Below the pieces are notes generated by a model. The model had not been told where the DNA came from. It worked only from the letters and a program-made list of their open reading frames with translations, and made no database searches. Both the position numbers and the translations under genes were made by a program. Source: Streptomyces tibetensis (GTDB taxonomy: Bacteria > Actinomycetota > Actinomycetes > Streptomycetales > Streptomycetaceae). Taken from it: a stretch of DNA of 64,000 nt. The stretch spans positions 62,001 through 126,000 of the forward strand of contig NZ_SZVW01000019.1 of NCBI RefSeq assembly GCF_007655005.1. Direction: 5' to 3'. This document shows positions 49,348 through 63,393 of this stretch, piece after piece (position 1 is the stretch's first letter; every line of letters begins with the position of its first letter).

Positions 49348-50352
49348 ATGACCGTCGCCATCGACCGAGCGACCGGCAAGCGGCGCGGTGAGCGGGAACC
49401 GCGACCCGGCCCGGCCAAGCGGCTGAAGAACGGCTTCCACAAGCACTGGTACGCCTACGCGATGATCGCCCCGGTGGCCGTCGTGCTCGGCGTCCTCGTG
49501 GTGTACCCGCTGGTGTACGGCCTGTACCTCACCCTCACCGACGCCACCAGCCTCAACACCGCCCGCACGATCGGCGTCAACCACATCGACGCCACGTACA
49601 AGTTCATCGGCTTGGACAACTACGCCGACATCCTCTGGGGCCCGACGGCGTACGACCGCTTCTGGTCGCACGTCCTGTGGACGGTCTTCTGGACGGCGGC
49701 CTGCGTCGCCCTGCACTACGGCATCGGTCTCGGCCTCGCCCTGCTGCTCAACCAGAAGCTGCGCGGCCGCACCCTCTACCGGATGATCCTCGTCCTGCCC
49801 TGGGCGGTGCCGACCTTCGTCACCGTCTTCGGCTGGCGGTTCATGCTGGCGGACGGCGGCGTCATCAACACCGCCCTGGAGGGCCTGGGCCTGCCGACAC
49901 CGCTGTGGCTGGAGGACACCTTCTGGCAGCGGTTCGCCGCGATCATGGTCAACACCTGGTGCGGTGTGCCGTTCATGATGGTCTCGCTGCTCGGGGGTTT
50001 GCAGTCGATCGACGCGAGCCTGTACGAGGCCTCCGAGATGGACGGCGCGGGCGCCTGGCAGCGGTTCCGCTACGTCACCCTGCCCGGCTTGAGGTCCGTC
50101 AGCACGACGGTTGTCCTCCTGGGTGTCATCTGGACCTTCAACCAGTTCGCCATCATCTTCCTGTTGTTCGGCAACACCGCACCCGACGCCCAGATCCTCG
50201 TCACATGGGCCTACCAACTGGGCTTCGGGCAGCAGCCGCGCGACTACGCCCAGTCCGCCGCCTACGGAATCCTGCTCCTGTCCATCCTGATCGTCTTCAC
50301 CTCCTTCTACCGCCGCTGGCTGAACCGCAACGAGCAGCAGCTCGCGATCTGA
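49348..50352 (+). CDS. malF: MalF, maltodextrin ABC permease
   Basis: A 334-aa CUT1 permease with about six membrane helices. The BPD transporter loop that docks the ATPase is EASEMDGAGAWQRFRYVTLPGL (EAA motif) near residue 228. It pairs with MalG. ATG 49348 follows AGAAGGTG. No ATPase gene is in the cluster; Streptomyces CUT1 systems usually share the ATPase MsiK encoded elsewhere. Confidence 0.95.
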   Translation: MTVAIDRATGKRRGEREPRPGPAKRLKNGFHKHWYAYAMIAPVAVVLGVLVVYPLVYGLYLTLTDATSLNTARTIGVNHIDATYKFIGLDNYADILWGPTAYDRFWSHVLWTVFWTAACVALHYGIGLGLALLLNQKLRGRTLYRMILVLPWAVPTFVTVFGWRFMLADGGVINTALEGLGLPTPLWLEDTFWQRFAAIMVNTWCGVPFMMVSLLGGLQSIDASLYEASEMDGAGAWQRFRYVTLPGLRSVSTTVVLLGVIWTFNQFAIIFLLFGNTAPDAQILVTWAYQLGFGQQPRDYAQSAAYGILLLSILIVFTSFYRRWLNRNEQQLAI

Positions 50353-50366
50353 GGCAGGAGTCCCCC

Positions 50367-51275
50367 ATGAGTACGACCACCGTCGAGACCTCCGCCCCGG
50401 CCGGCGAGCGGCGCCCCGCGAACGCCCCCGGCAAGGTCCGCGGCCGCGGCGAACGCGGCATCGGCGCCTCCCTCGCCTCGCACGCCGTGCTGATCCTCGC
50501 CAGCCTGACCGCCCTCTTCCCGGTCGCCTGGCTGCTCTTCCTGTCCCTCGGTCCGGACAAGGACGACTACCTCCACCCCGGACGCATCTGGGGCAAGCTG
50601 TCGCTCGAGAACTACGCCTACGTCCTGCAGGACACCGGCTTCTTCGACTGGCTGAAGAGCACACTGGTCGTGGTGCTGGGCACGACGCTGATCGGTGTCG
50701 TCGTCGCCGCGTCCACCGGCTACGCGGTCTCCCGCATGCGGTTCCCCGGCTACCGCAAGCTGATGTGGGTGCTGCTGGTCACCCAGATGTTCCCCATCGC
50801 GGTACTGATCGTGCCGATGTACCAGATCCTCTCGGATCTGCAGCTCATCGACAGCTACCTTGGTCTCATCCTGGTCAACTGCACCACGATCGTGCCGTAC
50901 TGCGCCTGGCTGATGAAGGGCTATTTCGACACCATCCCGTTCGAGATCGACGAGGCCGGGCGCGTCGACGGGCTGACCCCCTTCGGCACGTTCGCGCGGC
51001 TCATCCTGCCGCTCGCCAAGCCGGGCCTCGCGGTCGCGGCGTTCTACAGCTTCCTCACGGCCTTCGGTGAGGTCGCGTTCGCGTCGACGTTCATGCTGAG
51101 CGACGGCAAGTACACGTTCGCCGTCGGTCTGCAGACGTTCGTGAGCGAGCACGACGCGCAGCGCAACCTGATGGCCGCGACGGCTGTGTTGATCGCGATA
51201 CCGGCTGCCCTGTTCTTCTACCTGGTGCAGAAGAACCTGGTGACCGGACTGACGGCCGGTGGCACCAAGGGGTGA
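50367..51275 (+). CDS. malG: MalG, maltodextrin ABC permease
   Basis: A 302-aa CUT1 permease partner of MalF, six helices, with the EAA loop EIDEAGRVDGLTPFGTFARLILPLAKPG near 195-220. ATG 50367 follows AGGAG and lies 14 bp after the malF stop. The next gene, the glucosidase, starts 195 bp downstream beyond a long-stem hairpin. Confidence 0.95.
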   Translation: MSTTTVETSAPAGERRPANAPGKVRGRGERGIGASLASHAVLILASLTALFPVAWLLFLSLGPDKDDYLHPGRIWGKLSLENYAYVLQDTGFFDWLKSTLVVVLGTTLIGVVVAASTGYAVSRMRFPGYRKLMWVLLVTQMFPIAVLIVPMYQILSDLQLIDSYLGLILVNCTTIVPYCAWLMKGYFDTIPFEIDEAGRVDGLTPFGTFARLILPLAKPGLAVAAFYSFLTAFGEVAFASTFMLSDGKYTFAVGLQTFVSEHDAQRNLMAATAVLIAIPAALFFYLVQKNLVTGLTAGGTKG

Positions 51276-51368
51276 CCCTGCGAGTCGACCGTCCGCGGCT
51301 CACGTCGTGGCTGGTCGCGCAGTTCCGCCCGCCCCTTGGCGCGCTGCCGAACCGTCCCTCAGAAGCCC

Positions 51369-51415
51369 GAGGCGGCCGCGGTGCTCATCCGACCCCGCTG
51401 TGCCGCGGCCGCCTC
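51369..51415 (+). terminator. Hairpin between malG and the alpha-glucosidase gene
   Basis: Perfect 13-bp arms GAGGCGGCCGCGG and CCGCGGCCGCCTC with a 21-base loop. It lies 94 bases after the malG stop and may end or thin out the malEFG transcript before the glucosidase gene. Confidence 0.65.
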
Positions 51416-51469
51416 GTCACCCCACCCACGCCTTCCATGACCGACCTCCTGTTACGCATCAAGGACGAC

Positions 51470-53176
51470 ATGAGCCAGCACTCAGCCGCACCTGCCCCCA
51501 CCCCCACCCCCGCGTCCGCCGTCGCCGTCGCCAAGCGCCGCGACTGGTGGCGGGACGCGGTGATCTACCAGGTGTACCCGCGCAGCTTCGCCGACAGCAA
51601 CGGTGACGGCATGGGCGACCTGGAAGGTGTCCGCACCCGTCTGCCGTACCTGCGCGACCTCGGCGTGGACGCCGTGTGGCTCAGCCCCTTCTACGCCTCG
51701 CCGCAGGCCGACGCCGGCTACGACGTCGCCGACTACCGTGCCGTCGACCCCATGTTCGGCAACCTGCTGGACGCCGACGCGCTGATCCGCGACGCCCACC
51801 GGCTCGGCCTGAGGATCATCGTCGACCTCGTCCCGAACCACTCCTCCGACCAGTACGAGTGGTTCAAGCGGGCCGTCGCCGAGGGCCCGGGCTCCTCGCT
51901 GCGGGACCGCTACCACTTCCGCCCCGGCAAGGGAGAGAACGGCGAACTGCCGCCCAACGACTGGGAGTCGATCTTCGGCGGCCCGGCGTGGACCCGGGTC
52001 ACCGAACCCGACGGCACGCCCGGCGAGTGGTACCTGCACCTCTTCGCCCCCGAGCAGCCCGACTTCAACTGGGAGCACCCGGCCGTCGGCGACGAGTTCC
52101 GTTCCATCCTGCGCTTCTGGCTGGACATGGGCGTCGACGGCTTCCGGGTCGACGTCGCCCACGGCCTGGTGAAGGCCGAGGGGCTGCCCGACCTTGGATC
52201 CCACGACCAGGTGAAGCTTCTGGGCAACGATGTCATGCCGTTCTTCGACCAGGACGGCGTGCACGAGATCTACCGGCAGTGGCGGCTGATCCTCGACGAG
52301 TATGCGGGGGAGAGGATCTTCGTGGCGGAGGCCTGGACCCCGACCATCGAGCGGACCGCGAACTACGTCCGCCCGGACGAGTTGCACCAGGCCTTCAACT
52401 TCCAGTACCTCAGCACCCACTGGGACGCCGCGGAGATGCGCGAGGTCATCGACCGCACCCTGGAGGCCATGCGCCCGGTCGGCGCCCCCGCCACCTGGGT
52501 GCTGTCCAACCACGACGTGACCCGGCACGCCACCCGCTTCGCCAACCCGCCCGGCCTCGGCACCCAGATCCGGCTGGCCGGCGATCGCGCACTGGGGCTG
52601 CGCAGGGCCCGGGCCGCGAGCCTGCTCATGCTGGCGCTGCCCGGCTCGGCGTACGTCTACCAGGGCGAGGAGCTCGGCCTGCCCGACGTCGTCGACCTGC
52701 CGGACGAGGTGCGCCAGGACCCGGCGTACTTCCGGGGCGCGGGCCAGGACGGCTTCCGCGACGGCTGCCGGGTGCCGATCCCGTGGACCAGGTCGGGGTC
52801 GTCGTACGGCTTCGGTGACGGCGGCAGCTGGCTGCCGCAGCCGGAGGGCTGGGGCGAGCTGAGCGTCGAGGCGCAGACCGGCGAGCCCGGTTCGACCCTG
52901 GAGCTGTACCGGGCCGCGCTCGCCGTGCGCCGCGAGCAGCCCGACCTCGGCGCCGGCACGTCCGTGGAGTGGCTGCGGGCGCCCGAGGGCGTGCTGGCCT
53001 TCCGTCGCGGGGAGTTCGTGTGCGTCGCCAACACCACCGGCGAGTCGGTGGCGATGCCGGCGTACGGCCGGGTGCTGGTGGCGAGCGGGGAGATCGTCGA
53101 GGTCGACGACGAGGCGAAGGTGCCGGCCGACACCACGGTGTGGTGGACCACCGCGACCGCCGAGGCCCGCGCCTGA
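51470..53176 (+). CDS. aglA: Intracellular alpha-glucosidase (GH13), maltose cluster
   Basis: The 568-aa GH13 enzyme splits imported maltodextrins to glucose. It opens WWRDAVIYQVYPRSFADSNGDGMGDLEG and has the four conserved regions: DLVPNHSSD, GFRVDVAHG (nucleophile Asp), FVAEAW (acid Glu) and LSNHDVTRH (transition-state Asp). There is no signal peptide, so it is cytoplasmic. ATG 51470 (MSQHSAAP) has AAGGA close upstream; an in-frame GTG overlapping malG would add 66 improbable residues. A terminator follows at 53197-53227. Confidence 0.93.
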   Translation: MSQHSAAPAPTPTPASAVAVAKRRDWWRDAVIYQVYPRSFADSNGDGMGDLEGVRTRLPYLRDLGVDAVWLSPFYASPQADAGYDVADYRAVDPMFGNLLDADALIRDAHRLGLRIIVDLVPNHSSDQYEWFKRAVAEGPGSSLRDRYHFRPGKGENGELPPNDWESIFGGPAWTRVTEPDGTPGEWYLHLFAPEQPDFNWEHPAVGDEFRSILRFWLDMGVDGFRVDVAHGLVKAEGLPDLGSHDQVKLLGNDVMPFFDQDGVHEIYRQWRLILDEYAGERIFVAEAWTPTIERTANYVRPDELHQAFNFQYLSTHWDAAEMREVIDRTLEAMRPVGAPATWVLSNHDVTRHATRFANPPGLGTQIRLAGDRALGLRRARAASLLMLALPGSAYVYQGEELGLPDVVDLPDEVRQDPAYFRGAGQDGFRDGCRVPIPWTRSGSSYGFGDGGSWLPQPEGWGELSVEAQTGEPGSTLELYRAALAVRREQPDLGAGTSVEWLRAPEGVLAFRRGEFVCVANTTGESVAMPAYGRVLVASGEIVEVDDEAKVPADTTVWWTTATAEARA

Positions 53177-53196
53177 TTTTCCTTTGAATTCCGTAC

Positions 53197-53227
53197 GGCC
53201 CGCTGCCCTTTCGGGCGGCGGGCCTTT
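53197..53227 (+). terminator. Terminator after the alpha-glucosidase gene
   Basis: GGCCCGCTGCCC and GGGCGGCGGGCC form a 12-bp stem with one mismatch and a 4-base loop, followed by TTT. It ends about 15 bases before the amylase operator. Confidence 0.8.
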
Positions 53228-53242
53228 ACCATCTGCGTCACC

Positions 53243-53262
53243 GCAAGGTTTCTGAACCTTGC
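53243..53262. promoter_or_regulatory. MalR-type operator before the alpha-amylase gene
   Basis: GCAAGGTT-TCTG-AACCTTGC, a perfect 8-bp inverted repeat, followed by an extra GCAAG. It contains the CTTGC heptamer core seen before malE and lies 34 bp from ATG 53296. Confidence 0.85.
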
Positions 53263-53295
53263 AGCAAGAACCTTCAACGAAGAAGGAAACCCCAC

Positions 53296-54669
53296 ATGGC
53301 ACGCAGATACCTCGCCACCGCCGTCGCGCTCGCCGCGGCCTCGGTTGTCATGAACCCGACTGGTGCACAGGCCTCCCCACCTGGCACCAAGGACGTCACC
53401 GCCGTCCTCTTCGAGTGGAACTTCGCCTCGGTCGCCCGCGAGTGCACCACCACCCTCGGGCCCGCCGGATACGGCTCCGTCCAGGTCTCCCCGCCCGCCG
53501 AGCACATACAGGGCCCGCAGTGGTGGACCTCGTACCAGCCGGTCAGCTACAAGATCGCCGGCCGGCTCGGTGACCGGACGGCCTTCCGGGAGATGGTGAA
53601 CACCTGCCACGCGTCCGGTGTGAAGGTCGTCGTGGACACGGTCATCAACCACATGTCGGCCGGCAGCGGCACCGGCACCGGCGGCTCGTCGTACGGCAAG
53701 TACACCTACCCCGGCCTGTACTCGTCGTACGACTTCGACGACTGCACCAGCAGGATCAGCACCTACCAGGACCGCTGGAACGTCCAGCACTGCGAGCTGG
53801 TCGGCCTCTCCGACCTCGACACGGGCGAGAACTACGTCCGCGACGCGATCGCCGGCTACATGAACGACCTGCTCTCCCTCGGCGTCGACGGCTTCCGCAT
53901 CGACGCGGCCAAGCACATGGACGCCTCCGACCTGGCGAACATCAAGTCCCGGCTGAGCAACCCGTCGGTGTACTGGAAACAGGAGGTCATCCACGGCGCC
54001 GGTGAGGCCGTCCAGCCCACCGAGTACACGGGCAACGGAGACGTCCAGGAGTTCCGCTACGCCTACGACCTCAAGCGCGTCTTCACCAACGAGAACCTCG
54101 CCTACCTGAAGAACTACGGAGAGGGCTGGGGTTACATGAGCAGCGGCGTCTCCGGCGTCTTCGTCGACAACCACGACACCGAGCGCAACGGCTCGACCCT
54201 CAGCTACAAGGACAACGCGACCTACACCCTGGCCAACGTCTTCATGCTGGCCTGGCCCTACGGCGCCCCCGACATCAACTCCGGCTACGAGTTCTCCGAC
54301 ACGGACGCGGGCCCGCCCAGCGGGGGCGCGGTGAAGGCCTGCTGGCAGGACGGATGGAAGTGCCAGCACAACTGGCCCGAGATCACGTCCATGGTGGCCT
54401 TCCGCAACGCCACCCGGGGCCAGGCCGTCACCGACTGGTGGGACAACGGAGGCGACGCCATCGCCTTCGGCCGGGGAGACAAGGGCTTCGTGGCCATCAA
54501 CCACGAGTCGGGCCAGGTGAGCCGGACCTACCAGACCTCACTGCCCGCGGGGACGTACTGCGATGTGCAGAACAACAGGACCGTGACGGTGAACTCCAGC
54601 GGGCAGTTCACGGCCACCCTGGCCTCCGGCACCGCCCTGGCGATCCACGCGGGCAAGTCGAGCTGCTGA
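53296..54669 (+). CDS. Secreted alpha-amylase (GH13)
   Basis: A 457-aa extracellular amylase. The signal peptide ends near GAQA-S (about 27). GH13 regions are DTVINHMS, GFRIDAAKH (nucleophile Asp), the acid Glu in WKQEVIHGAGE and FVDNHDTER (Asp). It has the short Streptomyces type of C-terminal beta domain and no starch-binding module. Cysteines pair in the mature form. ATG 53296 follows AAGAAGGAAA. It is under a strong MalR-type palindrome, so it is expected to be maltose-induced and glucose-repressed. The product feeds MalEFG. Confidence 0.95.
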   Translation: MARRYLATAVALAAASVVMNPTGAQASPPGTKDVTAVLFEWNFASVARECTTTLGPAGYGSVQVSPPAEHIQGPQWWTSYQPVSYKIAGRLGDRTAFREMVNTCHASGVKVVVDTVINHMSAGSGTGTGGSSYGKYTYPGLYSSYDFDDCTSRISTYQDRWNVQHCELVGLSDLDTGENYVRDAIAGYMNDLLSLGVDGFRIDAAKHMDASDLANIKSRLSNPSVYWKQEVIHGAGEAVQPTEYTGNGDVQEFRYAYDLKRVFTNENLAYLKNYGEGWGYMSSGVSGVFVDNHDTERNGSTLSYKDNATYTLANVFMLAWPYGAPDINSGYEFSDTDAGPPSGGAVKACWQDGWKCQHNWPEITSMVAFRNATRGQAVTDWWDNGGDAIAFGRGDKGFVAINHESGQVSRTYQTSLPAGTYCDVQNNRTVTVNSSGQFTATLASGTALAIHAGKSSC

Positions 54670-54784
54670 GCGGCCGACTGAAAGTTTTTTCCGATGGTTT
54701 CAAGCCTCTTGCTGTAAGCGTTGCGGCGGCGATACGGTCGCGCGGGGTCGGACCCGAAGAGCCGTAATCGCAAGGAGCCCATCT

Positions 54785-60181
<5,397 letters not shown>

Positions 60182-60275
60182 CGCACCCGGTGCGGGAGGG
60201 GCGGACCGCGACCGGCGGCCCGCCCCACCCCGCCCGCGGCTAGGGTGGGCACACCGACCTGGAACAGGAGTGCTG

Positions 60276-60632
60276 ATGCCGCAGATCACCGTCGACTATT
60301 CCGCCGACCTCGCGGACGGCTTCGACCGGCCCGGATTCGCGAAGGCGCTGCACGAGGCGACGGTCGAGATCGCGGCCGCCAAGCCGCCCGCGTGCAAGAC
60401 CCGGTTCCGCCCGACCGAGGACATCGTGGTCGGCCCCGAGACCGAGGGCCACGCCCACGTCCACGTGCACATCGCGCTGCTCGCCGGCCGCACGGCCGAG
60501 ACCAAGGCCCGGCTCACCGAGGCCGCGCTGGAACTGCTGCGGACCCATGTGAAGCCCGCCGCCGGGCTCGCCCTGCACGCCTCCGCCGAGGTCCGCGACC
60601 TCGACCCGTCGTACGCGAAGTACGAAAGCTGA
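60276..60632 (+). CDS. 5-carboxymethyl-2-hydroxymuconate isomerase-like protein
   Basis: A 118-aa protein of the HpaF/CHMI branch of the tautomerase superfamily. After Met removal the N-terminus is Pro (MPQITVDYS), the catalytic base of the superfamily; HVHVHIALLAGRTAETKARLTEAAL and LALHASAEVRDLDPSY match the family. The usual role is in homoprotocatechuate breakdown, but no other genes of that pathway are here, so the real substrate is unknown. ATG 60276 has AGGAG six bases upstream. Confidence 0.85.
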   Translation: MPQITVDYSADLADGFDRPGFAKALHEATVEIAAAKPPACKTRFRPTEDIVVGPETEGHAHVHVHIALLAGRTAETKARLTEAALELLRTHVKPAAGLALHASAEVRDLDPSYAKYES

Positions 60633-60638
60633 GACCGC

Positions 60639-61328
60639 TCAGCCCGCCAGGGCGATGAGCCGGCCGACCAGGTGCGCGAACGGGCCGTCGGTCGGCTCGT
60701 CCTTGAGGGCGCCGCGCAGCAGCTCCGCCATCTCCTCGTCGTAGGCGGCGCTGACCGCGGCCAGGGCGGCGAAATCGTTGACGAGCTGCGGCTCCAGCTC
60801 CTCGCGCGGGATGCGCCGGCCGTCCAGCCAGATCAGCGCCGTCGACTCGGCGAGCGAGATCCAGGAGCGGACGACCAGTTCGAGACGCGCGGGCGGATCG
60901 GCCACGCCCAGGTGCGAAAGGATCTGGACATACGCGGCCTGCCGTACGGAGTCGACGAGCGCGTTGGTCGTCGAGGAGCCGACGGCCGGACCGCCGCGCA
61001 TCAGGGCGGAGAAACCGGGCCCGTGCTCGTCCACGAAGTCGAAGTAGCGGTGCATCACGCGCAGCAACCGGGCCCCCAGCGGACCCTCGTGCGGCTCCAC
61101 GAACCGGGCCGCCAGATCGTCCGAGGCGCGCTGCAACGCGGCCTCGTACAGGCTGAGTTTGCCGGGGAAGTAGTGGTAGACCAACGGGCGTGAAATGCCC
61201 GCGGCCGACGCTATCTCGTCGATGGAGACCTCGTCGGGCGAGCGGCGGCTGAACAGTTCGAGGGCGACGCCGATCAACTGCTGCCGCCGTTCCGCGACTC
61301 CCATTCTGCGGCGAACCCCGGTAGTCAT
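60639..61328 (-). CDS. TetR-family regulator
   Basis: A 229-aa repressor: HTH at about 15-60 (EIASAAGISRPLVYHYFPGKLSLY), preceded by RRQQLIGVALELFSRR, and a TetR_C_31-like ligand domain with a DFVDEHGPGFSALMRGGP segment, as in lipid- or steroid-responsive members. ATG 61328 lacks a ribosome site; TAAGGT lies six bases upstream. A long palindrome (61343-61376) covers the region before that box and may be its own operator. It ends 7 bp from the convergent isomerase-like gene. Confidence 0.9.
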   Translation of the reverse strand: MTTGVRRRMGVAERRQQLIGVALELFSRRSPDEVSIDEIASAAGISRPLVYHYFPGKLSLYEAALQRASDDLAARFVEPHEGPLGARLLRVMHRYFDFVDEHGPGFSALMRGGPAVGSSTTNALVDSVRQAAYVQILSHLGVADPPARLELVVRSWISLAESTALIWLDGRRIPREELEPQLVNDFAALAAVSAAYDEEMAELLRGALKDEPTDGPFAHLVGRLIALAG

Positions 61329-61342
61329 GCGAACACCTTACC

Positions 61343-61376
61343 GATCGATTCCGGCCTCGAACGGGCCGGATCGATC
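61343..61376. promoter_or_regulatory. Long palindrome before the TetR gene, operator or terminator
   Basis: GATCGAT-TCCGGCC and GGGCCGG-ATCGATC pair over 13 bp with a one-base bulge around TCGAAC. It lies 46 bases after the end of the upstream sigma-like gene and just upstream of the TAAGGT box of the TetR gene, so either role is possible. Confidence 0.6.
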
Positions 61377-61422
61377 AGCGGGGTTCCAGCGACCTCACCG
61401 GACGCACCCCCGTTCGCCTCCG

Positions 61423-63345
61423 TCAGCGCAGCCCGCGCAGCGAACGCCCGTCCTTCAGGGACCCCTTGAGCTGAGCCTGGGCGCCCTGCTCGGCCGGCAC
61501 GGTCAGCAGACTGCCCCGCGCCGCCCCGTTCACCCCGCCCGTCGCCCGGACCGACGCCGTCTTCCGGCTGCCGGCGGCCAGCAGGTACCAGTCGCCGGCC
61601 TTCGACTTCCACAGCACCCCGGCCAGCACATGCGGATCACGCGCCCCGCAGGCCGGGACGTTCTCGGCCTGTGCCGCCGCCGCCCCGTACGCCCCGCCCG
61701 GCGTGTGGAACTGCGCCAGCACCCGCGCCCCGCCGCCCCGCCAGGTCTCGGCCCGTGTGCACACCCACGCCGCCGAGCCGCTCGCGTCGGGCAGTGGCTG
61801 TTCGTTGAACGCCCAGGCGTTGACGCTCCGCACCCCGGCCGAGCGCATCGTGCCCAGCGAGCAGGCGAACGGCTGCCAGGTGTGCAGCGCCGCCGCCCCG
61901 GACACCTCGCCCGGGGAGCCCGGCCGTCCGGCGGTGAGCCGGGCCGGGACCAGTTCACCGAGGTCGGTCAGCAGCCGGGTCCCGCCGCCGTCGGTCACCT
62001 GCAGCACGTTCCACGAGGTGCAGGCGCCGGACCGCAGGGCCGGGCTGGCCAGCGGCGCGGCCACACCGCCGGTGAGCGTGAGGTTCATCGCGCCGGAGCC
62101 CGGCTTCATCAGGTCCCGCTCGCCGGCCTTTCGCACCCAGGGGGCCGTGAGGTAGCGGACGTTGCCGTCGGACCGGCCCAGCACCACCGCGCTCGCCCCG
62201 GCCCGGCCGGCCCCGTCCACCCGGGCGAAGTCGAGGGCGGCGCCCTGCGTGCCGTCCTTCGGCTCGGCGTACCGGACGATGCGCAGACCGTCGTGGAGGA
62301 TCACCACGCGCGCAGCGTCGACCGTCCCCGCGTACAGCAGCTGGGGCGGTCCGGCGGGGCCCCCGGAGGGGGTGCCGGGGGTCGCCGACACCTGGACCGT
62401 CTCGCCGGGGCGGGCCCACACGGCCAGGGCGCGGCGCAACAGGGCCTTGTCGCCGGTGCGGTCGCCGCGGGCCGGCCACACGGAGAAGTCGGTGCGCGCC
62501 GAGCTGCGCCACGCGGTGGGCGGGACCCGGGTCAGCTTCGCCGGGTCCAGGGCGGCCTGCGCGGCCGGGTTCTGCGCATACGGGGGTGCCGCGGCGCCCT
62601 CGGGGCCCCAGCCCTCACCGGGCAGGCCGAGCAGCGCCCCGCACACCAGCAGGGCGGCACCGGCGGCCAGCGCGGCCTTCAGATGCTGGCGGCGGCGCAT
62701 CAGGTCGGTGGGCCGGGCCTGGAGCGAGCAGGGATCGAACTCGGGGGAGTCGAGCAGCCCGTACTGGGCGGGGACCCCGCCGGCCTCCAGCACCGCGCCC
62801 TCCGGGTCGGCGACGCCCGCTGCCGCGAGGACCTCGCACACCCCGTCGTCCGTGAGTCGCTCCAGGCCGCGCAGCGCGTAGGCGGCCCGGGCCGGGCCGG
62901 ACAGGGTGGACAGCCGCTGGTCCAGGGCGAGTTCGTCGGCGCCGCCGGAGCGCGGGAACAGCTTCAGGCCCCACACGTGCGGCAGCAGCGGCGGCAACTG
63001 GGCCCTCTTGGGCCACGCCTTCGCCTTCAGCGGCAGTCCCGCCTCCAGCGCCGTGCGCAGCACCTGGAGACGGACCAGGGCGTAGCCGGGGTCGCCGTCC
63101 CGCCCCGTGGACTGCGCCGGGATCACCGGGGACGGCGTGCGGTTGCGGGGGAGCGCCCGCTGGGTGAGGGCGTGTGCGGTCAGGACGCGGCGGCTGCGGC
63201 CCAGCCCGGGTGGCAGGACCAGGTAGGCCAGCCGGACGAGCCGCGGGTAGTGCTCGACGAGCGCGGCCTCGGCCTGCTCGACGTCGACGACCGGGCCGGC
63301 GGGGGAGGGAGGTGCGGGGCGCTGGGCGACATCCTGTGACTGCAC
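61423..63345 (-). CDS. Sigma-factor-like protein fused to a membrane anchor and outer domain
   Basis: A 640-aa protein with three parts. Residues 23-190 resemble an ECF sigma factor: AALVEHYPRLVRLAYLVL and VLTAHALTQRAL look like region 2, and LSTLSGPARAAYALRGLERLTDDGVCEVLAAAGV looks like region 4. A transmembrane helix spans about 222-241 (LKAALAAGAALLVCGALLGL). The remaining 400 residues are outside and beta-rich, with an even number of cysteines. Key DNA-binding residues are poorly kept, so it may be a degenerate or structural relative. The start is GTG 63345, with weak ribosome site. Function is unknown. Confidence 0.6.
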   Translation of the reverse strand: MQSQDVAQRPAPPSPAGPVVDVEQAEAALVEHYPRLVRLAYLVLPPGLGRSRRVLTAHALTQRALPRNRTPSPVIPAQSTGRDGDPGYALVRLQVLRTALEAGLPLKAKAWPKRAQLPPLLPHVWGLKLFPRSGGADELALDQRLSTLSGPARAAYALRGLERLTDDGVCEVLAAAGVADPEGAVLEAGGVPAQYGLLDSPEFDPCSLQARPTDLMRRRQHLKAALAAGAALLVCGALLGLPGEGWGPEGAAAPPYAQNPAAQAALDPAKLTRVPPTAWRSSARTDFSVWPARGDRTGDKALLRRALAVWARPGETVQVSATPGTPSGGPAGPPQLLYAGTVDAARVVILHDGLRIVRYAEPKDGTQGAALDFARVDGAGRAGASAVVLGRSDGNVRYLTAPWVRKAGERDLMKPGSGAMNLTLTGGVAAPLASPALRSGACTSWNVLQVTDGGGTRLLTDLGELVPARLTAGRPGSPGEVSGAAALHTWQPFACSLGTMRSAGVRSVNAWAFNEQPLPDASGSAAWVCTRAETWRGGGARVLAQFHTPGGAYGAAAAQAENVPACGARDPHVLAGVLWKSKAGDWYLLAAGSRKTASVRATGGVNGAARGSLLTVPAEQGAQAQLKGSLKDGRSLRGLR

Positions 63346-63393
63346 GTTCAGCAGAACGAGCGAACCGTTGGTTGGTCACCTGGCCGCAGGGCG

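Noticed and set aside
51272..51469. GTG 51272 overlapping the malG stop as start of the alpha-glucosidase
   Set aside because: The extra 66 residues are not protein-like and span the 13-bp-arm hairpin; ATG 51470 has a good ribosome site.
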